The position numbers were made by a program, and so were the translations under genes. From UMGS1387 sp045541355 (lineage in GTDB: Bacteria > Bacillota > Clostridia > Oscillospirales > CAG-382), in assembly GCA_045541355.1 (NCBI GenBank), contig JAZQIW010000033.1, positions 1 to 17,991 of the forward strand: DNA of 17,991 nt, in the 5' to 3' direction. Every line of letters begins with the position of its first letter. Position 1 is the stretch's first letter. Of this stretch, positions 1 through 7,639 are shown piece by piece. The notes under the pieces are model-generated. The model worked only from the letters and a program-made list of their open reading frames with translations, made no database searches and was not told the DNA's origin.

Positions 1-7
1 CTTGTCC

Positions 8-62
8 CTGATTTTGACGAATAAAAGAAAGCCTTTTTCAAAACCGCCTGTGTCAAAATCAG
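8..62. repeat. 11-bp perfect inverted repeat with 33-nt loop
   Basis: CTGATTTTGAC at 8-18 is the exact reverse complement of GTCAAAATCAG at 52-62. The 33 bases between them are AT-rich. It could be a stem at the 3' end of a gene lying left of the window, or the paired arms of a small repeat. Nothing in the window decides between these. Confidence 0.5.
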
Positions 63-126
63 CAATTTTAATGATACAAAAATCCCCCGACCGAGCCACT
101 CCCTCTTTTTGAGTGGAGCGTTTTTC

Positions 127-172
127 GTTTCTTTTGGGGCGTGCCAAAAGAAACTCGGCACCGCAGTGCCGA
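127..172. repeat. Two adjacent hairpins (11-bp and 7-bp stems)
   Basis: GTTTCTTTTGG (127-137) pairs with CCAAAAGAAAC (144-154) around a 6-nt loop. Directly next to it a 7-bp stem, CGGCAC plus a closing T-A pair, encloses CGCA at 155-172. Read on the minus strand, the direction of the upstream DHHW gene, the second loop is TGCG, which fits the stable UNCG tetraloop class. Two hairpins near 17579-17664 also have TGCG loops. The role is unknown. Confidence 0.5.
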
Positions 173-186
173 AACACTCCTGCCCG

Positions 187-338
187 ACAAAATGTAACTT
201 AAAAAATTCGCCGACATCGTTGTTTGATGTCGGCGAATGGCTGTAATCGAGCATTTTGCGTTTTGGTTAAACCCGAAAAAAGAAATGTTGCGCTTGCGGT
301 TTCTTTTGGCGAACCTTCTCTTTTTCTAAAGAAAAGGT
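187..338 (-). repeat. Two-hairpin 3'-end element, copy 1
   Basis: Read on the minus strand, this copy starts next to the DHHW stop codon. Hairpin A is at 338-313 (11-bp stem, AGAA loop, one G-T wobble). It is followed by CAAAAGAAACCG, a diverged middle, CTCGATTACAGCC, then hairpin B at 238-206 (13-bp stem), a T run and AAGTT..ATTTTGT. The linker between the hairpins is 74 nt. Copy 2 at 17414-17566 has the same order, the same 74-nt linker and nearly the same total length (152 versus 153 nt). Copy 3 lies at 17792-17914. Confidence 0.75.
201..238 (-). terminator. Intrinsic terminator of the DHHW operon (hairpin B, copy 1)
   Basis: On the minus strand ATTCGCCGACATC pairs perfectly with GATGTCGGCGAAT (13 bp) around a 7-nt loop. 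It is followed by TTTTTT at 206-201. A GC-rich stem with a U tract, downstream of the DHHW gene and in sense orientation, is a classical rho-independent terminator. Confidence 0.8.
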
Positions 339-398
339 GGAAAAAGTAGAAAAGGTGGAAAAAGAGGAAAAGGTAGAAAAGGTAGAAAAGGTGGAAAA
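336..398. repeat. Seven tandem 9-bp repeats (VNTR-like)
   Basis: Seven head-to-tail 9-mers fill exactly 63 bp. On the plus strand they read GGTGGAAAA, AGTAGAAAA, GGTGGAAAA, AGAGGAAAA, GGTAGAAAA, GGTAGAAAA and GGTGGAAAA. The array ends one base from the DHHW stop codon (400-402). Its inner end coincides with the GGT that closes hairpin A of the 3'-end element, so it may have grown by slippage from that hairpin arm. The transcribed strand product would be a pyrimidine-rich 3' UTR. Confidence 0.85.
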
Positions 399-399
399 A

Positions 400-1509
400 T
401 CACATAAAGTCTTTTAGAATTCTTCCGCTGTTGAGAAGTCCCGTTGAGTAGAGAAAGAGAACATCGGCTCCTTCAAAATCCGCCATGCTTGCGGCAAAAT
501 TAGGAACCATGTACCTAAGGTCAATAAGAGTCACCTTGCTGTATGCATTGGAAAGCAAGGGGGCAATGCTTGAGCCGAAGGAGTCGCGGAACACAATGAG
601 CTCTCTGTCAGAGCTTGCATTCGGGTTTTGGATGGTTATAAAGGGCTTTGCGCCTGCACAGAAAACGTCATACGGGTCAACGTTTGTAAACATATCCGTT
701 GTATAAACGGGATAGGTTTCGGGTTTTCCCATGTCATTTATCACCGTCATAACAGATTCTGACATTCCGCTGCTTGTAAGGTACTTAATCTCATCGGGTT
801 CAAGGCTTATTGCCGCCTGTCCGAAGTATACGCCGTAGAAGGGAGAAAGTGTTTTTACCTCAAAGCCCTCCTCGGGTGTGACGGTTGCACCGGCATTCAT
901 TTCAGAAACAAGAGCCTCAGCAACATCTACAATCTTGTCCTGACTCCAATGGGAGTCGGTTTTATAATAGTCGGAAAGCTCAAGAAGCTGTGTAATATCA
1001 ATATATTCTGCCCCCTGCACCTTATCTGTGACAAGACCTATGAGCTTTTCATAATCAAGCGAAGGCCTGCCTGAGGGCTGTGCCGCGAAATAGTGCTTGT
1101 CGGGAATAATGGAAAGGTATACATTGTTTGTATCGTCAAGCAGCCTGTCAATCACTTTGTTGATATTGTCCGCCGCATATTCTACCTGAGCTTCATCAAG
1201 CTTATCCTCAATCTTTATAACCGATAAGCCATACTGATATATCTTATTGTTATCCATTTTAAAGAAAACATCGTTATAAAGAAACGCCTTCAAAGCGCGG
1301 AAGGAATCACGAAACGGAAACTGGTCAAGGTAATAGCCTTCTATCTCCTCAAAGGGATTCTCTGCATTTTTGACCTCATCAAACTGCTTGAGAGGACGAC
1401 GTTCAGCAACCGAAATCTTTCCGTCGGGCATCAAAACAAACGCCGCGGAAAGTGCACCGATAACAAGGCAGAACACGCAAATATTCAAAACAAGTCTCAG
1501 TTTTTTCAC
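400..1509 (-). CDS. DHHW/AlgJ-AlgX-like SGNH-fold protein, partner of the MBOAT acyltransferase
   Basis: This 369-aa protein has a single N-terminal membrane anchor (about residues 5-27) and an extracytoplasmic domain. Three features match the DHHW / AlgJ-AlgX group of SGNH-fold enzymes. They are the early block with FPFRDSF near residues 64-70, the DSHW motif at 185-188 (Asp185 and His187 as likely catalytic dyad), and FRDSFGSS at 307-314 with Ser310 as likely nucleophile. In alginate and related systems such proteins take an acyl group from the MBOAT partner and move it to an exported polymer. Here the MBOAT gene ends 14 bp upstream. The start is GTG at 1509, preceded by a strong AAAGGAGG site. 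The substrate polymer cannot be read from sequence. Confidence 0.85.
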   Translation of the reverse strand: MKKLRLVLNICVFCLVIGALSAAFVLMPDGKISVAERRPLKQFDEVKNAENPFEEIEGYYLDQFPFRDSFRALKAFLYNDVFFKMDNNKIYQYGLSVIKIEDKLDEAQVEYAADNINKVIDRLLDDTNNVYLSIIPDKHYFAAQPSGRPSLDYEKLIGLVTDKVQGAEYIDITQLLELSDYYKTDSHWSQDKIVDVAEALVSEMNAGATVTPEEGFEVKTLSPFYGVYFGQAAISLEPDEIKYLTSSGMSESVMTVINDMGKPETYPVYTTDMFTNVDPYDVFCAGAKPFITIQNPNASSDRELIVFRDSFGSSIAPLLSNAYSKVTLIDLRYMVPNFAASMADFEGADVLFLYSTGLLNSGRILKDFM

Positions 1510-1523
1510 AAGTCTGCCTCCTT

Positions 1524-2927
1524 TTAAAATCTGAAATACAAGAACGGATTAAAGGAACCGTCTACAAGAAGTGCGGTACTGAAAAGAAGCATAAGCACAA
1601 TAATTAAAGGCTCTGCAACAGTGAGCACAATTGAACCCGCCTTACTGTCGGAAAATCTGTCATACAGCTTTTTGGGCAGCGGCAAAGACGCAATTATACA
1701 AACAATGAGAACGACAAAGAAGCTCTTTGCTATATAAAGCGTAGATGCATCGTAAAGACTTATATTTCCGATACCGAACATTCCCGAAATATATGTGGAT
1801 ATTTCTCCTACCGATGAGACGCTGAAAATTACAAAGCTTATAAGCACGGTAAAAAGCACATATGCATGACGAATTACAGCGTGGCATTTTTCGAGAAGCT
1901 TTCCAAGGAACAGCTTTTCCACAACTAAAAGCACACCGAAATACAAACCCCAAAGAACAAAATTCCATTCTGCGCCATGCCAGAAGCCTGTAATCATCCA
2001 CACAATAAGAAGGTTACGAAGCCATTTAAGTGTGGTTGTTCTGCTTCCGCCGAGGGGAAAATACACATAGTCTCTGAACCACGTTCCGAGAGTCATATGC
2101 CATCTGCGCCAGAACTCGGTTATGGACTTTGATATAAAGGGATAGTTGAAGTTTTCGGGGAATTTGAAAGCAAAAATACGTCCAATACCTATTGCCATAT
2201 CAGAATATGCCGAGAAATCAAGGTATATCTGCAGGGAGAATGCCACGGCATACAGCCAGAACATGAGAACACTTCTTTCGCCTGCACTTGTAAGATTATC
2301 ACACATCTCACCCATGGCGTTTGCAAGCAGTACCTTTTTACCAAGACCTACCGCAAAGCGTCTTATACCGAGCGAAACATCCTCCAAAGTGTGCTTTCTG
2401 TCATCAAGCTCTTTTGAAAGGTCCGTGTATCTTACGATGGGTCCTGCAATAAGCTGAGGGAAAAGGCATACAAAGGTGGCAAAGCTTACAAGATTTTTCT
2501 GCACCTTTGCTTTTCCTCTGTACACATCTATGGTGTAGGACATGGTCTGGAAGGTATAAAAGCTTATGCCTATGGGAAGATGAACATTTGTCAAAGGAAT
2601 CTCTGTTCCAAGCAGCACATTTACATTTCCGATAAAGAAATCCGCATACTTGAAAAATCCGAGAAGTCCGAGATTAACTGCTATTGACATCACAAGAAAC
2701 AGTTTTGTGATTTTTCTTCCCCTGTACTTTTCTATCAGCAAGCTCCAAGTATAATCTGAAACCGAAGAAATCAGCATTATTACTGCATAAGTTCTCTCTC
2801 CGAAATAGTAGAAAAAGAGGCTCGCAAGCAAAAGAGTGGCATTTTTAAATTTTTTTGGCACTGCAAAATACAGTGCCAAAGTTATCGGTAAAAAGGCGTA
2901 CAGGAAAGTTACGCTTGAAAAAAGCAT
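1524..2927 (-). CDS. MBOAT family O-acyltransferase (AlgI/DltB-like)
   Basis: This 467-aa polytopic membrane protein has the hallmarks of bacterial MBOAT transferases. These are the YLDFSAYSD segment (235-243), the EFWRRWHMTLG block with His277, and the invariant active-site His317 in TGFWHGAEW. Family members such as AlgI, PatA and DltB pass an acyl group, usually acetyl, from a cytoplasmic donor across the membrane to a secreted or anchored partner. The partner here is almost surely the DHHW protein encoded 14 bp downstream. The ATG at 2927 has GGAG about 9 bases upstream. It lies 42 bp after the lipoprotein gene on the same strand with no visible terminator, so the three are probably co-transcribed. 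The length is normal for the family. The specific polymer is unknown. Confidence 0.9.
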   Translation of the reverse strand: MLFSSVTFLYAFLPITLALYFAVPKKFKNATLLLASLFFYYFGERTYAVIMLISSVSDYTWSLLIEKYRGRKITKLFLVMSIAVNLGLLGFFKYADFFIGNVNVLLGTEIPLTNVHLPIGISFYTFQTMSYTIDVYRGKAKVQKNLVSFATFVCLFPQLIAGPIVRYTDLSKELDDRKHTLEDVSLGIRRFAVGLGKKVLLANAMGEMCDNLTSAGERSVLMFWLYAVAFSLQIYLDFSAYSDMAIGIGRIFAFKFPENFNYPFISKSITEFWRRWHMTLGTWFRDYVYFPLGGSRTTTLKWLRNLLIVWMITGFWHGAEWNFVLWGLYFGVLLVVEKLFLGKLLEKCHAVIRHAYVLFTVLISFVIFSVSSVGEISTYISGMFGIGNISLYDASTLYIAKSFFVVLIVCIIASLPLPKKLYDRFSDSKAGSIVLTVAEPLIIVLMLLFSTALLVDGSFNPFLYFRF

Positions 2928-2969
2928 TGTTATACGTCTCCGTTTAGTTTATTATTTGTTTATTTGCCT

Positions 2970-3815
2970 TTATGCAGCAAGAAAGTTTGCAATGATTGTA
3001 TTCGCTCTTTCTTCGGAAAGCTCAAAGGACTTGCTTTCTGCTTCCTCTTCGCTTACATCATCGCTCGGCATTACGTCAACGCTTGTCATAACAAGTATTG
3101 CAAGGTTGCCCTTGGATGCGCTCTTAACTGCCTTTGCCTGAACACAAATCCACTTTCTGGGGTTTGCATTTGCTTCCATCTCAGCTGCAAGGGCTGCGGC
3201 TTCCTCTTCGCTGCCTGTCTTGACAATAACAACCGAGTGAGGCTGTGAGCCCATCATGGGAAGGCTTTCTACTGCAAGGTAGGAGGACTTATAGGGAACA
3301 AATGCGCTGTATTCAAAGTTTTCTTCATTGAGTTCCATTGTTCCTACCATGGGCATTTCTTCGGGATTTATGCCTGCATAAAGCTTGTCGGCAAGCTCGT
3401 AAAGTGCATCAATGGAGCCTGCATCTTCTGCGGGTGCATCTTCAACCTCAGGTGCTTCAGCCTCGGGTGCTTCAACGTCAACCTCAGCATCAAGCTCAGG
3501 CATTACAGCCGGCATATTATCTTCATCGGGCATTACTGCGGGAACATCAACATCGGGGTCAACGGGTGTTGTTTCCACAACAACATCGGAGGAGTCTTCG
3601 ACATCTGTTTCCTCTTCGCCTTCTTCTGTTTCGTCGGGCTCAGCGTTTTCATCGGAAACATCGGCTTCATCCTCGATTTCAGGCTCTACGTCTGTTTCGT
3701 CCTGTAAATTTTCAACAACATTGTCTACAACCTCGTCATTTTCCTTGCTGTCGGAGCAAGCCACCATGGATGCACAAACCAAAAGTGCAAGTGCAAGTGT
3801 TAAAATTTTCTTCAT
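2970..3815 (-). CDS. Acidic lipoprotein, C-terminal domain resembling DUF4358
   Basis: This 281-aa protein starts with a lipoprotein signal peptide (MKKILTLALALL...) ending in a lipobox SMVAC, with Cys20 as the lipidated residue. Residues about 24-135 are a disordered, extremely acidic linker rich in Glu, Asp, Val and Pro, including two PAVMP repeats. The folded C-terminal part (about 138-281) has an ADKLYAGI segment, a central LPMM and a PRKWICVQAKAV stretch. This pattern fits small clostridial lipoproteins of the DUF4358 type; the family call is tentative. An AAGGAAA site lies 8 bases before the ATG. It heads the strand order lipoprotein, MBOAT, DHHW, so a role at the cell surface near that acylation pair is possible but not shown. 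Confidence 0.75.
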   Translation of the reverse strand: MKKILTLALALLVCASMVACSDSKENDEVVDNVVENLQDETDVEPEIEDEADVSDENAEPDETEEGEEETDVEDSSDVVVETTPVDPDVDVPAVMPDEDNMPAVMPELDAEVDVEAPEAEAPEVEDAPAEDAGSIDALYELADKLYAGINPEEMPMVGTMELNEENFEYSAFVPYKSSYLAVESLPMMGSQPHSVVIVKTGSEEEAAALAAEMEANANPRKWICVQAKAVKSASKGNLAILVMTSVDVMPSDDVSEEEAESKSFELSEERANTIIANFLAA

Positions 3816-3923
3816 TTTGAAATTTCCTTTCGAAATATGTTTTATTTAACCTTTTTAGGTTACACAAAGCCTTAGACGGGTATATACATCTTTTGTTCCC
3901 CGTTTTTAAAAAAATATTTTGGA

Positions 3924-4433
3924 TTACAGATTTTCCTGTATATCATCCAAAAATTCCGCAGTTATACCGGTGAAGTTATTACTTTCCAACAAGCCTCTTA
4001 CCTCGTCTATACTGCATTTTTTAAGCTCCTCCACCTCACCCTTCTGAGGCGTCAGCTTTTCTATATCAAAATCACACCGAAAAAGCCATACGTCATAAAA
4101 CCAATTACTGCCCTTCCAGTATTTTATTACCGTTTCTTTTACACATTTGGCTGTACAATAGCTGACATCAAGGCCCGTTTCTTCATAAAGCTCACGCATT
4201 GCCGCCTGCTTTGAGTCTTCGCCGCTGACAGCCGAGCCTCCGCAAAACTCCCATACGCCGCCGAACATTTTATTTCTGTCCCGCTTCCCTATTAGCAGCT
4301 CACCGTTATTATTTACCGCCGCCGCAAATACCACAAGGTGAAATTCATCGTCAGACATATCCTCGCTTCCCCTGACGCTCCTTCTTCCTTCTATTCTGTT
4401 TCTATGTATATCATAAATGTCCCAGAGTTCCAT
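3924..4433 (-). CDS. Nudix hydrolase
   Basis: This 169-aa protein carries an intact Nudix box: G-x5-E-x7-REL-x-EE-x-GL, starting in GGSAVSGED and ending RELYEETGL, at about residues 65-88. Nudix enzymes hydrolyse nucleoside diphosphates linked to another group, using Mg2+ held by the box glutamates. The opening MELWDIYDIHRNRIEGR resembles Nudix proteins of the IPP-isomerase-like branch, many of which act as housekeeping pyrophosphatases of uncertain substrate. The ATG at 4433 follows GGAGAATAA. It is transcribed divergently from the tautomerase gene. I see no confident promoter for it in the 125-bp gap, and no strong terminator after it. Confidence 0.88.
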   Translation of the reverse strand: MELWDIYDIHRNRIEGRRSVRGSEDMSDDEFHLVVFAAAVNNNGELLIGKRDRNKMFGGVWEFCGGSAVSGEDSKQAAMRELYEETGLDVSYCTAKCVKETVIKYWKGSNWFYDVWLFRCDFDIEKLTPQKGEVEELKKCSIDEVRGLLESNNFTGITAEFLDDIQENL

Positions 4434-4480
4434 TTATTCTCCTTTTTCGGTAAACAGGTATACTTTTTTTGCAAAATCTA

Positions 4481-4509
4481 TTGATAATTTCTTTTATTTG
4501 TTGTAGAAT
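4481..4509 (+). promoter_or_regulatory. Sigma-A-type promoter for the tautomerase-regulator pair
   Basis: TTGATA (4481-4486) and TAGAAT (4504-4509) are separated by 17 bases; each box matches 5 of 6 consensus positions. Transcription would start near 4516, giving a 5' UTR of about 40 nt with AAGGAG at 4545-4550. Confidence 0.55.
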
Positions 4510-4512
4510 ATA

Positions 4513-4523
4513 TATACAGTATA
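4513..4523. promoter_or_regulatory. Candidate operator TATACAGTATA
   Basis: A perfect palindrome, TATAC-A-GTATA, sits at the predicted transcription start. A second GTATAC lies at 4458-4463. Short AT-rich palindromes here would suit binding by the GntR-type regulator encoded downstream. This is inference from position and symmetry only. Confidence 0.3.
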
Positions 4524-4558
4524 ACATACATTAACCAAAACATCAAGGAGAATTTATT

Positions 4559-4903
4559 ATGCCGTATATTGAAGCTAAGTTTTCATGCCCCGTATCCCAA
4601 GACAAGGTTATAAAGCTTAAAAGTAGCTTTGGAAAAGCAATCGAATGTATTCCCGGCAAGAATGAGGGCTGGCTGATGGTCAACATTGAAGACAACAAGC
4701 AGCTTTTCTTTAAAGGAAATGCCGACGGCGACTCTGCCTTTATCTCGGTTGCAATACTCGGAAGTGCCACACGGGATGCATATGATGCTTTAACAAGAGA
4801 GCTGACAAGCATCGTTTCCGACATTACGGGCGTAAATCCCGACCGCATATACATCTCTTACCGAGAAGCACTTGTTTGGGGCTGGAACGGCTCCAATTTC
4901 TAA
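4559..4903 (+). CDS. MIF-like tautomerase
   Basis: This 114-aa protein belongs to the macrophage migration inhibitory factor branch of the tautomerase superfamily. It begins Met-Pro, so removal of Met exposes the catalytic N-terminal Pro used for keto-enol tautomerisation of phenylpyruvate-like substrates. A Lys lies at the usual second active-site region near residues 18-32. The C-terminal stretch PDRIYISYREALVWGWNG, ending SNF, closely follows animal MIF (PDRVYINYYD ... GWNNSTFA). The CxxC redox motif of mammalian MIF is absent. There is no signal peptide. AAGGAG lies 8 bases before the ATG. The next gene, a GntR-type regulator, starts 14 bp later and probably shares the transcript. The physiological substrate in bacteria is generally unknown. 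Confidence 0.88.
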   Translation: MPYIEAKFSCPVSQDKVIKLKSSFGKAIECIPGKNEGWLMVNIEDNKQLFFKGNADGDSAFISVAILGSATRDAYDALTRELTSIVSDITGVNPDRIYISYREALVWGWNGSNF

Positions 4904-4917
4904 GGACGGTGAAGAAC

Positions 4918-5979
4918 ATGGCTGAAAAAAAGCTTTCGGTTTATGCAACAATTGCAGGGGACATTCTATCAAAAATCCATGACGGCACATATCCTGTGGG
5001 CACGCTTCTTCCCCCTGAAAGAGAGCTCATGGGAATATACAAGGTACAGAGAACAACCGTCCGACGCGGGCTTGACATTTTAAGCTCAAAGGGACACATC
5101 AAAAAAGCAGCGGGACTCGGTTCAATTGTCTATTCGCTTGAGCCTTTATCGGAGGTTGAGGAAAATACAAGCGACGCAAACTTTGAGCACCTTCCCTCTC
5201 GCAAAACAAAGAACATTTGCTTTTTACTTGAAAGCGGAAAAACTCCCGACACCCTTCCCTCCTCGGCACTTGACATAATATCGGCTCTCGGGAAGTATGC
5301 CAATGTATTTACAACCTCAAGCATTTCCGAGCTTCCTACTGACAGCGACGGAACAGTGCTGACTGTGGAGCAAGGTGCCGGCATTACAGCCTTCAACGTC
5401 TGCCTTGCGCTGAGTCAGTCCGACGAATACAGAAGCATTTATTTTGACCTTGACAAGGCGGCATACACCGCCCTTACATATCTTGAGGAACACGGTCATA
5501 TCGGCATCGGCTTTATAGGAACAAGCTCCTCCATGCCCTATGAAAATGCTTGCTACGACTCCTTTGCCGCAGTACATTCAGGCTTTGACGAGGATTTTAC
5601 TGTTCTATCGTCTCCCGATGAAAAGGGCGGCTTTGAAGGATATTCGGAATTATTCCGAAAGCACGGTGCAAAGCTTACCGCAGTATGCACGGCAAACGAT
5701 GCAATTGCAAGAGGGGTTTTAAAGGCGGCAAAGTATTACAAAACAGATGTCCCCGGCTCCCTCTCGGTAATATCGCTTTGCTCTACGGACAAAAAGGAAA
5801 AGCTTGACCGCATACTTTTTGATGCAGACGGCTTTGCAAGGGAGCTTTTATACTCTCTTGAAAACAGCGGCAGAATATGCAGCATTCTCTTTGGCGGAAA
5901 TCTTTCTGCATCGGGAACTGTCACAGATGCCCCCTCGACAGAGTCCAAGGGCTCATCCATGAAGGATTTTTTACTTTAA
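4918..5979 (+). CDS. GntR-family regulator with LacI-type sensor domain
   Basis: This 353-aa regulator has an N-terminal GntR winged helix-turn-helix (about 5-72; LPPERELMGIYKVQRTTVRR is the recognition region). It is joined to a sensor that looks like the LacI/GalR periplasmic-binding fold: HGHIGIGFIGTSSSMPYENA, then GYSELFRKHGAKLTAVCTAN, then DVPGSLSVISL. This is the AraR-type architecture, usually sensing a sugar or other small ligand. The ATG at 4918 is preferred over an in-frame ATG at 4876, because 4876 lies inside the tautomerase gene and AAGGACGGTG precedes 4918. The first lobe of the sensor is poorly conserved, so the ligand cannot be guessed. It probably autoregulates the tautomerase operon. 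It ends 11 bp from the convergent lnt gene. Confidence 0.85.
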   Translation: MAEKKLSVYATIAGDILSKIHDGTYPVGTLLPPERELMGIYKVQRTTVRRGLDILSSKGHIKKAAGLGSIVYSLEPLSEVEENTSDANFEHLPSRKTKNICFLLESGKTPDTLPSSALDIISALGKYANVFTTSSISELPTDSDGTVLTVEQGAGITAFNVCLALSQSDEYRSIYFDLDKAAYTALTYLEEHGHIGIGFIGTSSSMPYENACYDSFAAVHSGFDEDFTVLSSPDEKGGFEGYSELFRKHGAKLTAVCTANDAIARGVLKAAKYYKTDVPGSLSVISLCSTDKKEKLDRILFDADGFARELLYSLENSGRICSILFGGNLSASGTVTDAPSTESKGSSMKDFLL

Positions 5980-5990
5980 AAAAACAAATA

Positions 5991-7628
5991 TCAATCGTCT
6001 CTCTTACGGGAGGCGATTTTTTGTTTTACAATCAAAAGCACAAGGCACCCTGCAATCAGCAAAAACGACATTACAACAGGCACATCACCGATTTTTGTAT
6101 ACAGCGTGACCTTTTGGGTTATATCAACATTGGCAGAAATTACTGCCCTTTCATTAACCTTTGTGCTGCACACTACCCTGCCCTTTGGGTCTATTATCTG
6201 AGAAATGCCCGTATTTGCGCTTCTCAATACCGACACGTTATTCTCTATCGCCCTCATTTGTGAGTGCTTTGCGTGTACATAGAGTGCGTTTGAGGTTTTA
6301 TACCAGGAGTCATTTGTAGAAACGGCTATAAGTCTTGCGCCTTGCTTTACCTGCTTTCTTGCAGTTTCGGGAAAAATAGAATCAAAGCACACAAGGCAGG
6401 CAATCTTTCCGGATTCCGTTTCGGAAAGCAGTTCTCCCCTGCCGCTTTCAATATCTTCGCCGAGAATATTGATTTCTGACATAAAGGGAAAAAGCCAAGA
6501 CAAAGCGTTCCTATACGGCAAAAATTCCCCGAAGGGTACAAGGTTTTGTTTACTGTAAACGGGAAGCGAAATGGAACCGTCGCGTTTTACATGATAAACG
6601 CTGTTATAGCTCTTTCCGCTCTCCTCATAGAAAGCCCCGACAAGCAGTTCACTATCAAGGTTTCTTGTCATTATTTCAACAGCTCTGAGGGTATCTTTTG
6701 CGTAATACGGAGTGACATAATCCTTTACAAGAGTTGTTGGAAAAGCCGTTTCGCACATTACGGCAATATCTGCATCAATGCCGTTTTGCTCCAAAGCCTT
6801 TGCCGCCTCTTTTGAAAGCTCTATATATATTTCCTCATGGGACACGCTATCCGACCACTTTTCACTCGAAGGAACATTCCCCTGAAGCACCAGTGCTCCT
6901 ATTTTCTCTGATGTCTCATCCGCCTCATTCATGCGAAGCATACCGTAGGTCAAATTTGCACCGAAAATCAACAGTGCTGCCAACAAATATACAAGTGCTT
7001 TTCTTTGTCTTTTAACAAGCGACATTACAAACAGAGCTAAAAGTCCGTTTACAAGCACCATTACAAAGGTTACAAAGTAAGAGCCGAAAAGGCTTGCCGA
7101 CTGAAGTATTTCAAGTCTTGCCGTCTGAGATACAAACAGTCTTCCCCAAGGGAATCTGAGAGTGCCGACAGACTGAAAATATTCACCAAGGACATATCCC
7201 GCAGAATACAAAACCACTCTCACAATTCCGTTATCAGTCCACCCTGCCGCAATATGCGAGGCAAGAAGACTGAGGCTCATAATTGCCGTATGAATCAGCG
7301 GTATTGCAGTCATTGCTATGATTATAACTCCTACACTTTCAGCGTTTCCGAGGCCTGCAAAATCAAGCGGGTAAAGGCTGACAAACCAGCTATACAGGCA
7401 GACATAGAAGGTTATAAAAAAGCAAAAAAGAGAGCAAAATACTCTCTTTAATGTCTTACGGTAACAGGATATGTTACAAAACAGTATAACAAGGCCTATC
7501 CAGCCGAAAACATATGTGTTTTCATATGCAAAGGGGAGTGAAAACAAAACTGCACAAAGGCACAGAATCACTCTGCCCAAGGCATTATCCGACACAATGC
7601 GCTGAAATGCGACCATCTTTTCGTTCAT
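5991..7628 (-). CDS. lnt: Apolipoprotein N-acyltransferase
   Basis: Lnt adds the third acyl chain to the N-terminal Cys of lipoproteins at the outer face of the membrane. The N-terminal half (to about residue 225) is a set of membrane helices. The C-terminal half is a carbon-nitrogen hydrolase domain with all three catalytic positions. These are Glu293 in MCETAFP, Lys360 in YSKQNLVPFGE and Cys414 in CLVCFDSIFPE, spaced 67 and 54 residues apart as in E. coli Lnt (267/335/387). ISTNDSW-like text (VSTNDSWY) follows. The start is unsure: ATG at 7628 is chosen, but an in-frame TTG at 7643 overlaps the ACP stop codon by TTGA. Neither has a strong Shine-Dalgarno sequence, suggesting coupled translation. 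It is the last gene of the ligase-ACP-lnt operon. Confidence 0.88.
   Translation of the reverse strand: MNEKMVAFQRIVSDNALGRVILCLCAVLFSLPFAYENTYVFGWIGLVILFCNISCYRKTLKRVFCSLFCFFITFYVCLYSWFVSLYPLDFAGLGNAESVGVIIIAMTAIPLIHTAIMSLSLLASHIAAGWTDNGIVRVVLYSAGYVLGEYFQSVGTLRFPWGRLFVSQTARLEILQSASLFGSYFVTFVMVLVNGLLALFVMSLVKRQRKALVYLLAALLIFGANLTYGMLRMNEADETSEKIGALVLQGNVPSSEKWSDSVSHEEIYIELSKEAAKALEQNGIDADIAVMCETAFPTTLVKDYVTPYYAKDTLRAVEIMTRNLDSELLVGAFYEESGKSYNSVYHVKRDGSISLPVYSKQNLVPFGEFLPYRNALSWLFPFMSEINILGEDIESGRGELLSETESGKIACLVCFDSIFPETARKQVKQGARLIAVSTNDSWYKTSNALYVHAKHSQMRAIENNVSVLRSANTGISQIIDPKGRVVCSTKVNERAVISANVDITQKVTLYTKIGDVPVVMSFLLIAGCLVLLIVKQKIASRKRDD
5993..6022 (+). terminator. Intrinsic terminator overlapping the lnt 3' end
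   Basis: AATCGTCTCT (5993-6002) pairs with GGAGGCGATT (6009-6018), with two G-T wobbles and a 6-nt loop, followed by T6 at 6017-6022. It lies just after the regulator stop codon, so it terminates plus-strand transcription. The same bases encode the last codons of lnt on the other strand. The A-rich 5980-5986 gives a T run on the minus strand, so it may work both ways. Confidence 0.7.
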
Positions 7629-7639
7629 GTACCGAGAAA

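Larger units (their letters stand above)
1..399. other. Non-coding, hairpin-rich left intergenic region
   Basis: I see no convincing gene here. From left to right it holds an 11-bp inverted repeat (8-18 with 52-62), a hairpin CCACTC/GAGTGG at 96-116 followed on the plus strand by a short T run, an 11-bp inverted repeat GTTTCTTTTGG/CCAAAAGAAAC at 127-154, a 7-bp hairpin with a CGCA loop (TGCG on the minus strand) at 155-172, and one full copy of the two-hairpin 3'-end element at 187-338. A 9-bp tandem array then runs up to the stop codon of the DHHW gene. The first 24 bases could be the last codons of a plus-strand gene (LVPDFDE then TAA), but this is too short to support. Confidence 0.7.

Noticed and set aside
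1..24. Possible last codons of a plus-strand gene (LVPDFDE then stop)
   Set aside because: Seven codons are too few, and no clear copy of the sense-strand 3'-end element follows it, unlike the other gene ends.
3338..3849. Long plus-strand open frames rich in Ser/Ala or Gln/Leu/Arg opposite the lipoprotein gene
   Set aside because: They mirror the acidic low-complexity linker of the minus-strand lipoprotein, lack ribosome sites and resemble no protein family.
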